Source of the DNA: Neoscytalidium dimidiatum
Taxonomy: Eukaryota > Ascomycota > Dothideomycetes > Botryosphaeriales > Botryosphaeriaceae
Length of the DNA: 64,000 nucleotides
Assembly: GCA_037367355.1 (NCBI GenBank)
Contig: CM074696.1
Span: forward strand, 1,488,001 to 1,552,000
Reading direction: 5' to 3'
Below are positions 23,359 to 34,270 of this stretch, piece after piece; position 1 is the stretch's first letter; each line of letters begins with the position of its first letter. The notes below the pieces were generated by a model. It ran no database searches, was not told where the DNA came from, and saw only the letters and a program-made list of their open reading frames with translations. A program made the translations under genes and the position numbers.

Positions 23359-26300
23359 ATGACCATGGATGAGAAACGGCCGACGGACGATTCAGCGGAG
23401 CGTTTCCGCTACATTCCTGCCTCGTCTCCACCGGCAGAGGAAAACAATTCGCAAGACTCTGCGCGTTTCCGCTACGTCCCTGCCTCGTCCCAAGGCGCCG
23501 AGGACGACACCGCGCACAGCTCCGAGGATCGTTTCCGCTATGTCCCTGCTTCGTCTCAGGTGGCAGGAGACAATAACTCTCCCGGCTCAGATGATCGTTT
23601 CCGCTACGTGCCTGCTCCACCTCAAGTGGTAGAGGAGGACAGTTTTCGAAACTCTGAGGATCGCTTCGGCTATGTTCCTACCTCATCCCAACTGGCAGAA
23701 GACGACTATTTGCACAACTCCCCAGCGCCTCCCGCTTACAGCAGCCTCAATTTCGGCAACAATGTTGGTTTCGACGACAACGACGTCCAAGGCGGCGCAG
23801 CGGCGACCGAGGACGGCCGCATCGACATGCGGATTCTGGATCGCTCCAACAGGCTATCAAGACTGCTGATCCCAGCGCTGGAAACACTGCAAGACCAAAA
23901 CCAAACGCCTGCGTCTTCTGCGTTCAGTGACACATCGTCAACAAGGGACCAGTATTCCGCATCGAATCCGCCTCAGACGAATGTGGTTATCCAGGTGGTG
24001 GGGAGTCGAGGCGACGTGCAACCATTCGTCGCGCTCGGCAAGCTCTTAAGAGAAAAGTACGGACATCGCGTTCGTCTTGCAACCCATGGAAACTTCAAGT
24101 CCTTCGTGACGTCACACGGCCTCGAATTCTTTGACATCGGCGGTTCCCCAGCACAGCTCATGGAATACATGGTCAAGAATCCCGGATTGGTCCCGGAACT
24201 CAAATCCATTCGAGCCGGTGACGTGAACCGACGCAGAAAGGACATCGAGCAGATCCTCCACGGGTGCTGGAGGTCTTGCATCGATCCCGGAGAAAGGCCT
24301 GCGAACACGGATAGCAGCTCTGAGATTGAAGTCGCCAGCACGAGCTCCAGCTCAAGCCAACCGCCGTCGCCCTTCGTGGCGGACGCCATCATCGCCAACC
24401 CACCCAGCTTTGCCCACGTACATATCGCGGAGAAGCTGGGGATCCCGCTACACATCATGTTCACAATGCCATGGTCCCCCACCCAGGCGTTCCCGCACCC
24501 CCTTTCCAAGATCACCTCGACGAATACCGACCCTCACCTCCGCAACTTCGTCTCGTACGCCCTCGTGGACATGCTCACTTGGCAAGGCCTCGGCGATATC
24601 ATCAACCGCTTTCGCGAGTCCGAACTCTACCTGGCCCCGCTCGGGCTGGGCTCCGCCGCCGGGCTGGTGCACCGTCTCAAGATACCGGTCACTTACTGCT
24701 GGTCCCCGTCGCTGCTACCCAAGCCACGCGACTGGCCGAGCACGATCGACGTCTCGGGCTTCTTCTTCCTGGCCACCGACACATCGTCGTACACGCCGCC
24801 GGACGACCTCGCGCAGTTCCTGGCGGCCGGACCGCCGCCCATCTACATCGGCTTCGGCTCGATCGTGGTGGACGACCCGGTGGCGCTGACGCAGACGGTG
24901 CTCGAGGCGGTCAGGCGCTCCGGGCAGCGCGCGCTGGTGTCGCGCGGCTGGGGCAACCTGGGCGGCAGCGCGCTGTCGGCGCCCGGCGACAGCATCTTCT
25001 TCCTGGCCGACTGCCCGCACGACTGGCTGTTCCCGCACGTCTCGGCGGTCGTGCACCACGGCGGCGCGGGTACGCTGGCCGCCGGCCTCGCCGCGGGCAA
25101 GCCCACCATCGTCGTCCCCTTCTTCGGCGACCAGTTCTTCTGGGGCGCCATCGTCGCGCGCGCCGGCGCGGGGCCCGACCCCATCCCGCACAAGCAGCTG
25201 AGCGCGGACAGCCTGGCCGCGGCGATCGCCACGGCGCTGCAGCCGCAGACGCGCGAGCGGGCGGCGCAGCTGGGCGTCCGGCTGGGCCAGGAGAACGGCC
25301 CGGAGCGCGCGGCGCGCAGCTTCCACCGGGGGCTGAAGGTGCACAGCAAGCGCTGCGCCGTCCTCCCGTCCCGGGCCGCCGTGTGGTGGCACTCGAAGGC
25401 GCGCGCGCGGCTGAGCGCGCTCGGCGCCGCCGTGCTGGCCGGCGAGGAGCTGCTCGACTTCGCCGACCTCGAGCTGTACCGCCCCTGCGAGTACGACACC
25501 GACGAGGGGCCCTGGGACCCCGTGTCCGGCGGCGCGGGCGTGCTGCTCGGCACGCTGCGCAGCCTGGGCGCCGGCATCGCGGACATCCCCAGCGCGCTGT
25601 CATCGTCGGCGTCGGCGAAGAAGGGGGCCGGAGGGGGTGGGGGAGAGCATTCGTCGTCAGCGGCTGGCAGCAGCAACGGGTCGCGCACCCCGACCATCCG
25701 GTCCGCGTCGTCGGTGCCGGCGTCGACCAGGTCGTCGATGGAGGAGCTGCGCACCGTGAGCTCCAAGGACGCGGCGAGGCACCGCCTGGAGGTCGACTTC
25801 GGCCCCAGCCCGCTGCACCAGCGCTCGATGACGGCGCTCGACCGCAGCTACACCTCCTCCTCCTCCTCGTCGCGCGGGAGCGGCGGCGACGCGGCGTCCG
25901 TCCACAGCACGTCGTCGAAGCGCTCGCGCATCCTGTCGGCCGGCGTGCGGGCGCCCATGGACCTGACGCTTTCGATCGCCAAGGGCTTCCACAACGCGCC
26001 CAAGCTGTACGGCGACCCGACCGTCCGCAAGAACAAGAAGGTCACGGGCCTGGCGTCCGGGCTCAAGGAGGCGGGCAAGGAGCTGGGCCTGGGCTTCTAC
26101 GACGGCTTCACGGGGCTCGTCACCCAGCCCATCAAGGGCGCCATCCACGAGGGCCCGGTCGGGCTGGCCAAGGGCCTGGTCTGGGGCTCGCTGGGCGTGC
26201 TGATCAAGCCCGGCGCCGCCGTCTTCGGCCTCCCCGGCTACAGCTTCAAGGGCATCTACATGGAGCTGTCGAAGCACTCGGGCAGGTCGGAGCGCAACTA

Positions 26301-26984
26301 CGTCGTCGCGGCGCGCATGGCGCAGGGCCTGGAGGAGCTCGCGACGGTGGGGGCCGGAGGAGGCGGCGCGCATCGTGGGCGCGTGGCGGGCGCTGGCCGC
26401 CAGGACGCCCGGGCTCTCGCTGAAGGGCAAGGGCAGGGTGCGCGCGGGCGAGGCGCATCACGGCGGCAGCCTGCACGACGCCTGGAGCGGCTTCAGGCAG
26501 AGGCACGGCGGCAGCCAGCGGTCCGTCAACGGCGGGCGCCACGGGGCCGTCGCGGCGAGGAATCCGGGGCTCCAGCGGGCGGCGACGACCGGGCGAGGCG
26601 TCCCGTCGTATCCCGGGTTCACGTCGAGCGGCCTGCCGCAGGAGTGGAACGGCGATCGTGGAAGCAGGGTTGGTGGTGGTCCCGCGCAAGATGAGGATTT
26701 GCCACGCTACGAGGAGATCGAGGGATCGACCACGGCCTCGTCCGTCGTCCCGCACGACTCCCGCACCGTCGTCAGCGAGCTCGATTCGCGCACCGTCGTC
26801 TCGGAGCTGGACTCCTCCTCGCCCATCACCACCACCACCACCACCACCAGGAGCCGCGGATATCCACCGGAGAAGACGGGCCTCCACGACCACGGCCCCA
26901 GCCCGGAGCAGGAGGACTACGTCGTCTCCCCGATCTCATCGTCTTCGGTGGCGTCGGACGGACGGCCGCGGTCGGCGGCGAGCA

Positions 26985-27016
<32 letters not shown>

Positions 27017-27349
27017 TCGATCCCGGACATTCGCGAGAGCGTCGCGTTCGCCATGGCCAACGGCTACAGCCCGACCGTGGAGGAGGCGTCGTACGGGGTC
27101 ATGACGAGGGGCCAGCGGTTCGAGCCGGGCCGGAACATCGACGGCATCGCCGAGCTGGAGGTTCCGGCGCAGCACCACCGCTTCCACCAGGACGATGGCG
27201 CGTCGGGCCATTTTTCGTTCGTCGAGGGCGATGATCGGGGGTTGACGCGGGACGATGGTCAGGGCGGCGTGCGGGGGCGAGAGGAGGAGAGGCGGCCTGC
27301 GCCGGTGAGGAGTTCGAGCATTGCTAAGGATTCGAGGTTGCGGCCTTGA
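23359..27349 (+). pseudogene. Sterol glucosyltransferase-like (GT1/GT28) protein with a +1 frameshift
   Basis: A long open frame runs from the ATG at 23359. Its first ~115 residues hold five RFRYVPASS-type repeats. The GT28-like N-domain starts near 207 (VVIQVVGSRGDVQPFVALG) and the nucleotide-sugar-binding C-domain peaks at HHGGAGTLAAGLAAGKPTIVVPFFGDQFFWG starting at 566, as in UDP-glucose:sterol glucosyltransferases. A C-terminal region near 900-990 is rich in Gly, as in lipid-transfer protein tails. At a run of five G (26349-26353, about codon 997) the frame breaks: the next frame (+1) continues directly with PEEAARIVGAWRALAARTPG and stays open, with matching composition, to 27349. Read literally, the original frame ends at 26694 (1111 aa) in an Arg-rich junk tail; without the shift the gene would encode about 1329 aa. 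No intron explains it. It may be a sequencing error rather than a true pseudogene. GRAM and PH domains of Atg26 are absent. Confidence 0.8.
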
Positions 27350-28236
27350 TGAGGCAGAGTTGAATGGTGTGCGGAAGAGACGTTGGGGGGGGTATAACGT
27401 CTGGGTTTCGTCAGTAACTTGGCGTCGAGGTTGAGTGACAAGATTTGGAATTTTGCATCGAGAAGTAATCAAGATACCACAATACATGTACAGTACATAC
27501 ATCTCTTTCGGGCACGCTTACTAAGTTTTATCTGGTCCTGTCTCCTAGCCTCTGGGTTGTCCTGATCATCTTTTCCGTTCTTCTGGTACCTGTGAAGTGC
27601 GCCATCCTGGGCGTGCATGTGACACAGACGGTCTGTTGCACCTCTTCATTAGATTGCCGCGGATCTGGGTAGCAGCATAAAGTTGAGTCCAAATAGAGGA
27701 CCAAAAAGATGAATATGAGAAGGAAGGGAGAGCTAACTCGAAAGGGAAGGTCGAACCACCAAACATAGCCGACTCGGCTTTTCGATCGCTGCAGCCTCCC
27801 AGAATTTTGATGCGTTGTGAGGTGTGAGGCCCTCCGCCAATGTGAGCACGGCGTGGAGAGCGAATCGTGCGATACGGTAGTGGCAAATTTTTTTTTTCCT
27901 TTCGCCGACACAAGCAGAGTAGCTTGGCGCAGGACGGATGATTTGGAAGTGCGCTCGCTGTAAATAGACCGAGAGAGCACTGGCCTTTCGCATTTTCGAA
28001 ACAGAGGCTCACCGCAACCAGGGATCAGCATGCTTATCCGTCGGCATGAGTGTGCGGTGCGGTGCGCTAGGACAGCGTAGCAGCCATGCTCTTCAGGGAC
28101 ACCGCCGACTGACTCCGATCCGCGCCAAACGCTAATTCGAGCTTGACTCAAAATCCCCTCGCCATCTCAACATCGCCATCATACCAGCAGCCAGCCTCAT
28201 GGCGGTGCGTGGCTTCCCCCCACCGGCGACTCTACC
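27350..28236. other. Intergenic region
   Basis: Holds the glycosyltransferase 3' UTR and the promoter of the next plus-strand gene. Open frames on the minus strand (27528-28151) have no domain resemblance and were rejected. Confidence 0.5.
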
Positions 28237-30110
28237 ATGTCCCTCCCCTATACCAACCCCGAGTACAACGAGACCTTCCGCTACTGCAAGAAAACGAATT
28301 ACTGCAAGACCAGCAACCCCTATGACGTCGACATTGCCGGCATTGGAGTAAGTCCGTCAGTTTGACTCTGGCTCCGGCATCTGTTTGCTTATCGGGCCAT
28401 CTCAGGTTCTCGTCTCCTTCATCGCCACAGCTGCCTTTACGCTTCTGAGCATATTCTTCGGCTATCTGTGCGAATGGCTGCCGGGCACGCACACAAACCA
28501 CGTCGACCAGACCGTGATCCTGACCATCACCACCTTTGTCAAATTCTGCTTGAGTCCGAGCATCTCGAGGTTCGAGAAACTGCGCCATCGCCTTTCCTCC
28601 CACTCCATCCGAAAGAGGCACTACCCCGAGGAGCTCGCGAGAAAATGGTCCGCCGCCCTAGAACGCTTCATCCTTGCCATGAGCGACCAGCAGCTCGTTA
28701 CCGGCGTTGCGATAATGGTCACAATCTACACCAAATCATGCGAGATCTCCATTTATTCCTTTCAAATGGCCGCCGCCCTTGCCTGGTTCTCCTCCACCAC
28801 CCATCTGGCAACCCTCACCATCCTGACTTCCTACTTCGACACCCATCGGGTAGCTCGGAACTTCCGCGCATTCATCATGGTCTCGATGATGATCATGCTA
28901 GCCGTCGCCCAGATCATCAGCAATTCAGAGAGCGTCCAGTACAGTTCTACAGACAACTACTTCGGATGTGCCTTGAAGAAGTCGTTCAAGCTGTCTCCAG
29001 CAAACGGATACCAAATCATCAACCTAACCTTGATCATCGCCTGGCTCATCACCTCGTACTCCAGCAGGATGATTTCACTGTACTCCCCGCACCGCGACTC
29101 TTCGAAAAGCTGGCTCACCCGCCAGACCGCCCGTCTTTTCCAGCTCGAGCTCGAGGAGCCCACGGAGGAAGATGACTCCCTGGCCAAGCTGGACCAGGTG
29201 GTGCAAGCGGTCGAGGACCGCCTCCGCGACGGATCTCTGAAGCAATGGCCCTTCCTACGCCGGCTCTGTACGGGCTATACGTACTTCTTCGCTCTCGCTG
29301 GCGCCATCGAGCGAGCTTTCACCAATTCCTTCTTGTGGCATCTCATTTGGCTCTTCTTTGGAGCCACGTTCGGCATCGGCCAGGTCATATCCATTCGGAA
29401 GGACTACACAGTCCCGTATCGCAAGGACCAGGAGGCCAACACGCTCAACAAATGGGGCTTCGGACAGATATTGCCCCTCGTGCTTCTGACGCTGCCCGCT
29501 CTGACCGGACTGGAGGCCTATTTCGGTGAGTCCTCCACACGTCTAAACGCTCAACATTCCATTGACACGATCATCAGAGGCGAAGGATGAGATCGAACGC
29601 CATCCACTCAACCGCCGCCCTTCCTCCGCGAGCTCCGACAAGGATGTCGGCACTTACGAGATGAGAGCCATGCGGCCACCGACGGAGGATTCCATGGTAC
29701 GTTCAAGAGATCGTCTAGTCGACACGACCCGCGTTCGCATTTCCATTAAGGATCCAGACCACCTGACCGCGTGATAGGAACCGTTGGCCCGCCGCCCCAC
29801 CGATGCCTCAGTCGCAGCCCCCGGCAGCGTCTACGACCTGCCCTTGGCCCGGGTCATCCTGGTTTTCTACATCATCATGTGGCTCGGGCTGTCGCAGCTG
29901 GTCGCCGTCAGCGCCGCCACCAACTTCTCGGACCTGGGACTGATGATCCCGCTCGTCATGGTCCTGGCCGGCTTCTACATCTGGAGCGTCGTGGTTTTCG
30001 AGCTCCTGGAGATTTTCAACGCTTTCCGCAAGAAAAGGAAGATGAAAAGAGCTCCGGCGAGGAGTCCGGCGTCGGCGGAGTTGCTCGGGCCACGGGAAAA
30101 TGGAGCTTGA
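28237..30110 (+). CDS. Polytopic fungal membrane protein of unknown function
   Basis: Four exons (28237-28347, 28406-29525, 29578-29696, 29778-30110) give 560 aa; introns are 58, 52 and 81 bp with clean GT-AG ends and matching phases. The short extracellular-type N-terminus (YCKKTNYCKTSNPYD, with two Cys) precedes about nine hydrophobic spans, for example VSFIATAAFTLLSIFFGYL, FRAFIMVSMMIMLAVAQII, LTLIIAWLITSY, ILPLVLLTLPALTGLEAYF and the last pair VILVFYIIMWLGL and LMIPLVMVLAGFYIWSVVVFELL. A charged cytosolic loop lies near 290-330 (LELEEPTEEDDSLAKLDQVV), and the C-terminus is basic. The overall pattern resembles fungus-specific uncharacterised integral membrane proteins; I do not recognise a transporter signature. 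The model is well supported; function is unknown. Confidence 0.85.
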
Positions 30111-30658
30111 TGCCTTTGTTCGTCGGAGCTAACGAAGCTTCAGATCTGGGTTTGGGTGCGGGGAATTGGATCGAGAAGACTGTTCGAAGGGAGCATCTTC
30201 TGTGAACCACGCCCGAGATCTCGAGATTGTGGGGATGCTTTTTGATGGTAGCACTTCTGGCTGTTGATGACAAATACGAATCTCGAGTATTTCCAGCGGT
30301 GTTCCGGAGCGCGCCTTCATGTTCTACGGTATGGGTAAAGGCCAGGGGCACAATCATGTTATGGGGTGATATTATTCAACGCAGAAAATTCGACGTGCAC
30401 CACTGCTTATATCGCAGGGAAAGATAGAACAGCATACTAATGGTGCTAGTCTGCGGTGTGACAAAACATCAGTCTCGAAAAACAAAAACGGAACGGAAGG
30501 AATGCTCGCCTGCTACACATCTACTTTCGCTGCTGAGGTGGCATGTGCGCAAAATTTTGTAAAGAATGGAAATCTATTATGACACCATACTAAGTACATC
30601 CCTTTCGCATCCCTTCATACCACCCCCACCTCATTACAACGTCTATCTAATTAGGAGC
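30111..30658. other. Convergent intergenic region
   Basis: Lies between two converging genes and should hold both 3' UTRs. Nothing else seen. Confidence 0.5.
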
Positions 30659-31433
30659 TCAGGCTCTGAGAAGCCTCACGTTACCGGTCTGTCCACCCTG
30701 ACCACTCTGGCCCCAGCCCTGGCTCTCAAGCTCCGGCGGCTGGTCACCGATGCAGAACTGCTTGATCCTCAGGGTGTAATCGTTCTGGGCCTGGCACGTA
30801 AGGTTGTCGCCCTCCTGCCCCGGGTTGCCGGGGTCGCCGGTCTCGCTGCACGGCGTCACGAGGTTTCCGTTGGCGACGGCGTAGTAGCGGGTGTTCGGAT
30901 CGGTGCAAATCTCGCAACTGCATGACAACAAAACACGTCAGTGACTTTGTCCAAGAGGACGGAGAGAAGGAAAAAAAAAGTTGGGGGGGAGGGGGGAAGA
31001 AAATTGCTGGAATGAGTATTGGGACGTACTTGTAAACATGCAGCCACCAGACCGTCATCGTGACGATCTGCACCCCGCCCCTCCAGCTGTTCTCATCCGT
31101 GTCGTAGCTGCTCTTGACGGTGGCGCCCAGGTCCGCCTGGTCGCAGTTCATCCACTGCTCGTCCGTGCTCTCCGACAGGGTGCCGCGGCACGAGGAGATG
31201 GCGCGCGTGTTCTCGTTGACCAGCGTGAAGCTGATCTGGTAGCTGTTCGCGTTGCCGGAGACCAGCAGGCCGCGGACCGTGATCGGCTTCAGCTGGGCCG
31301 GGTCGGGCGTGGTCTGGTCGCGGTTGCAGGTGCTCTGGCGCACGAAGAGTCCGTTGTTCAGGATCGAGTCCCGGACGGCCAGCGGCCCGGCAAGGACTGC
31401 GGTCGTGAAGAGGAAGGCTGGCAGGAAGCGCAT
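30659..31433 (-). CDS. Small secreted cysteine-containing protein
   Basis: Two exons (31433-31030 and 30917-30659; 112-bp intron, polypurine/polypyrimidine in composition) give 220 aa. The start opens a clear signal peptide (MRFLPAFLFTTAVLAGP) with likely cleavage after Ala-Gly or shortly beyond. The mature part has about eight Cys residues, in SSCRG, MNCDQ, YNCEICTDP, VTPCSETG, LTCQAQND and QFCIGDQ contexts, which suggests disulfide bonds outside the cell. The pattern ITVRGLLVSGNANSYQISFTLVNENT is reminiscent of the fungal AA1-like / Alt a 1-type beta-barrel fold, but this is a tentative impression. The C-terminus is Gly/Gln-rich (QGWGQSGQGGQ). Function is unknown; an extracellular or effector-like role is possible, not shown. 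Confidence 0.78.
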
Positions 31434-34270
31434 GCTGGAGAATGCTTCGGTGTCGAGAATGGTAGCTCGCTTTGAAAGCTAAGTTTAAAGGCTGTGATGA
31501 GCGTTGGTTTTTTTTCAAATGCAGCCAGTCCTTCGAGGACAAGATATATAACTCGCACATCTTGGTCTCTGCTGATGTTGCAGTCTTTATTTAGCAACAG
31601 CAGGAATCAAGATGCAAAAGTCGAGACCATGACTCCACTTGAAGCTAAATCGAGGCGACTTTCTCAGCCGATGAAGCCTAGAAAAGAACAAACTACCGCT
31701 TGAGCCTCCAAGGAACCAAGGATGAAGGTACGAATGTGAGGAACGCGGCGAGGGTTCTCGCCATAGGGCGGCCCCGAGGAATTTTGGTTGGTGAAAATTC
31801 TATTAGGGTTCAACTTTCCGTAAAAAGCCTATTGCCCTTCAGTTCACCTATCACGCGCTCCATCTAATCCAGAATTCATCTATTAAAGGTAATGAATACT
31901 TCCTAATCGGGTTAGCCTCACGCATAGCCCAGCACCGAATGCAGGTCATCAAGCCGTTGAAGCTTGCTAAGAGGATTCTTGCAGAAAGGCCCGCCCATGA
32001 AATGAAAAATTACTTTCTAATCTGGTTATTTTTATTCCAGGCGTACTCTGGCCCCCGCATATCCTGTATACACGGCCCTGGAACTGCGACCGAGCAGCCA
32101 TCGTGCTCGCGGAGAAGTGTTACTCGTGAAAATCAATGCCTTCTTGATGCCATCATCGGTGAAGATACCCTCCGAGTCGTATATGGCGCTTCGTATATTC
32201 TTAAAAGTCTGGAATGCTACAACGCCTTGCTACTTTCCTCCGAAATAGCTACAAACACCTTAAACTGCGCCTCGTAAAGTCAGTTGCTTGGTGGCCCTCC
32301 GCACTTGTCTTAGGTTTGTCTGGGGTTATTAAACGAAAATGAAGCTGGTATGGGGCAACTTCTCTGAATCATTATGAGAGTGCATCCCTTGGAGAGTCTT
32401 ATGCTGGTAGGTCCAGACAGGTTTGAAGGTGGGTCCTCCGTAGAGTCACCATGCGGATGGATCAGTTGGCTGTTCTGACTACACGGGCCTGCAATGAAAC
32501 TCTATAGTGAACCAGTTCAGAATAAGCATGCTAGAGCAAAGATCAGTAAAGTCAATCGTATTGATCACTTGGTCACAGAGCAGAGTGACGGCGAACCGGA
32601 AAACAAACCCACCGCTTGTCGAGATGGGCAGTGCCAGGCAGGCAAAATAGGCACGCTTCGCGAGCAGTCTTCTGCACAAACAGTGAATTCGGAATTTCGC
32701 CATCAATACTGGCGATTCCCAATAGTATGCTATCATTATTCTGCTCCAGACGCAACGTGGGTTGCCCTCAACCAATTCCAATGTGACACATTCTTTTTCC
32801 CTTCCCCATGCGCTAGTAAATTTAACACTGGAAGGCATGTCTTTGCCCATTCACACGCTTTTTGTCCACCTTCACAACTTCAAACTACTGTAAAAAGCTG
32901 TATACCTTCGTCGATCTTATCTCATTAGCGCAAAACAGGTATAACAGTCTGAACAATCCTCTCCCCCTTCTGTCTATTAAAACCCCTAAGCTCTCCAACT
33001 ATCCTCTTCTCTCTCCTCTGGCTCTCTCTGCCTAAGAAGGCTTAGATCAAGTAAAGTGACTGTTATTTATAGATTGATGTCCTGTAACGCTCGTACGGGG
33101 GCACTCAATTTATCGATCCGGCCATTGGAACCTGAGTTGCCGAGCTCTGAACTCAGCTTAAGTCTGCCAACTACGATATTACCAGTATTGCACTTCCCTT
33201 TAGGCTGCCACGAACAAACAGAGCAGCTTCTCTGCTTAATGCCCGAAGCACCCTTGTGGTGTTGGCTTTTTCGTTGAGTATGATCCACCTTACGCGGATG
33301 CTCAAGGAAGAAGCGGCGCCAAACAACAATTCCCTATCCGCCTCCACCGCCTACGGACCAAGATTTGATCGGCAACCCTTCTTGCGCCTAGGACTCCAAT
33401 ACTACGCAACACGTGGCTACTTATCTGTATGCTTGGGCAAACGAACAATACAAGCACAAATCATACGAAGGAAACCCAAAGTCATATTATATTTGAGTGG
33501 AAGCCGGACGCGAAAAGCAAGACACTGGGGTGCCAATAGAAGCTAAATTTTGCGTAAAATGAGATCGAAACGATCAAGAACACTCAGCACCAGGCTTGGC
33601 TGAGGGTAACCGTGACACTTTGTGTTTGCTGTCTTCATTTTCACCAAGACATGGCCGGACTCTCCCTACCCGGATCTGTTCCCTAAGACGATTGCTACAG
33701 AGATAACCAAGTTTCTAAAGCTACGATGAAAATCCTTCTTGATAAAAAGGCAAAGAGAGAGGTGGGAGGATTCGGGCTTTTGAAGCGAGAGCTAATTTGT
33801 GACAGCAAACATAAACCTCAATGACAATCTTGAAGTAGAGCTGCGAATCGAACATCCACCCTAAGGGCTCAGAATCAGAAAATAGCAGGGTGGCAAAGGA
33901 GTTTAAATGCGAAAGATACCATAAGACATTATTACTTATACGAAATTGATTATGAAGTCCTTTCTGAAACTGAGGTGTTCACACACGAAGCGATGGTAGG
34001 GAAAAGGTAGATAGCATTAATGTGCAGCGACGGTGGCCGTAAGTGCATGAAATATTTCATAGGAGCTGAAGTATTCGTCCAGATGTTGTCCAGCGGAAAG
34101 ACTGGAACCTAAGTCCGGACGGCTGCTTCCACTGACCACGCGGGCGTTTGCGTGTCGGGGGTCGGGAGGTTGGTCGTCGGGGCAACGACTATTTACTCAA
34201 CGCCAAAAAGCCCGACTCGCGCCGCCTACCACTGCACCTCGTCACACAATAGCCTCAACCACCACCCATC
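31434..34270. other. 2.8-kb gene-free, AT-richer stretch
   Basis: The longest gene-free gap in the window. By eye it is AT-richer than the flanking genes, with many short A/T runs. No frame exceeds about 145 codons and none shows a domain. I looked for terminal inverted repeats, tRNA-like primer-binding sites and transposase motifs and found none that I trust. A decayed mobile element is possible but not supported by anything specific. The last ~150 bp are the kinesin promoter and leader. Confidence 0.5.

Noticed and set aside
24471..26423. 650-codon open frame overlapping the glycosyltransferase gene on the same strand
   Set aside because: Arg/Ala-rich, no domain; a GC-rich shadow of the real frame, which carries clear GT28 motifs.
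32494..32928. 144-codon frame in the gene-free AT-richer block
   Set aside because: No family resemblance or conserved-looking motif; an antisense frame of similar length overlaps it.
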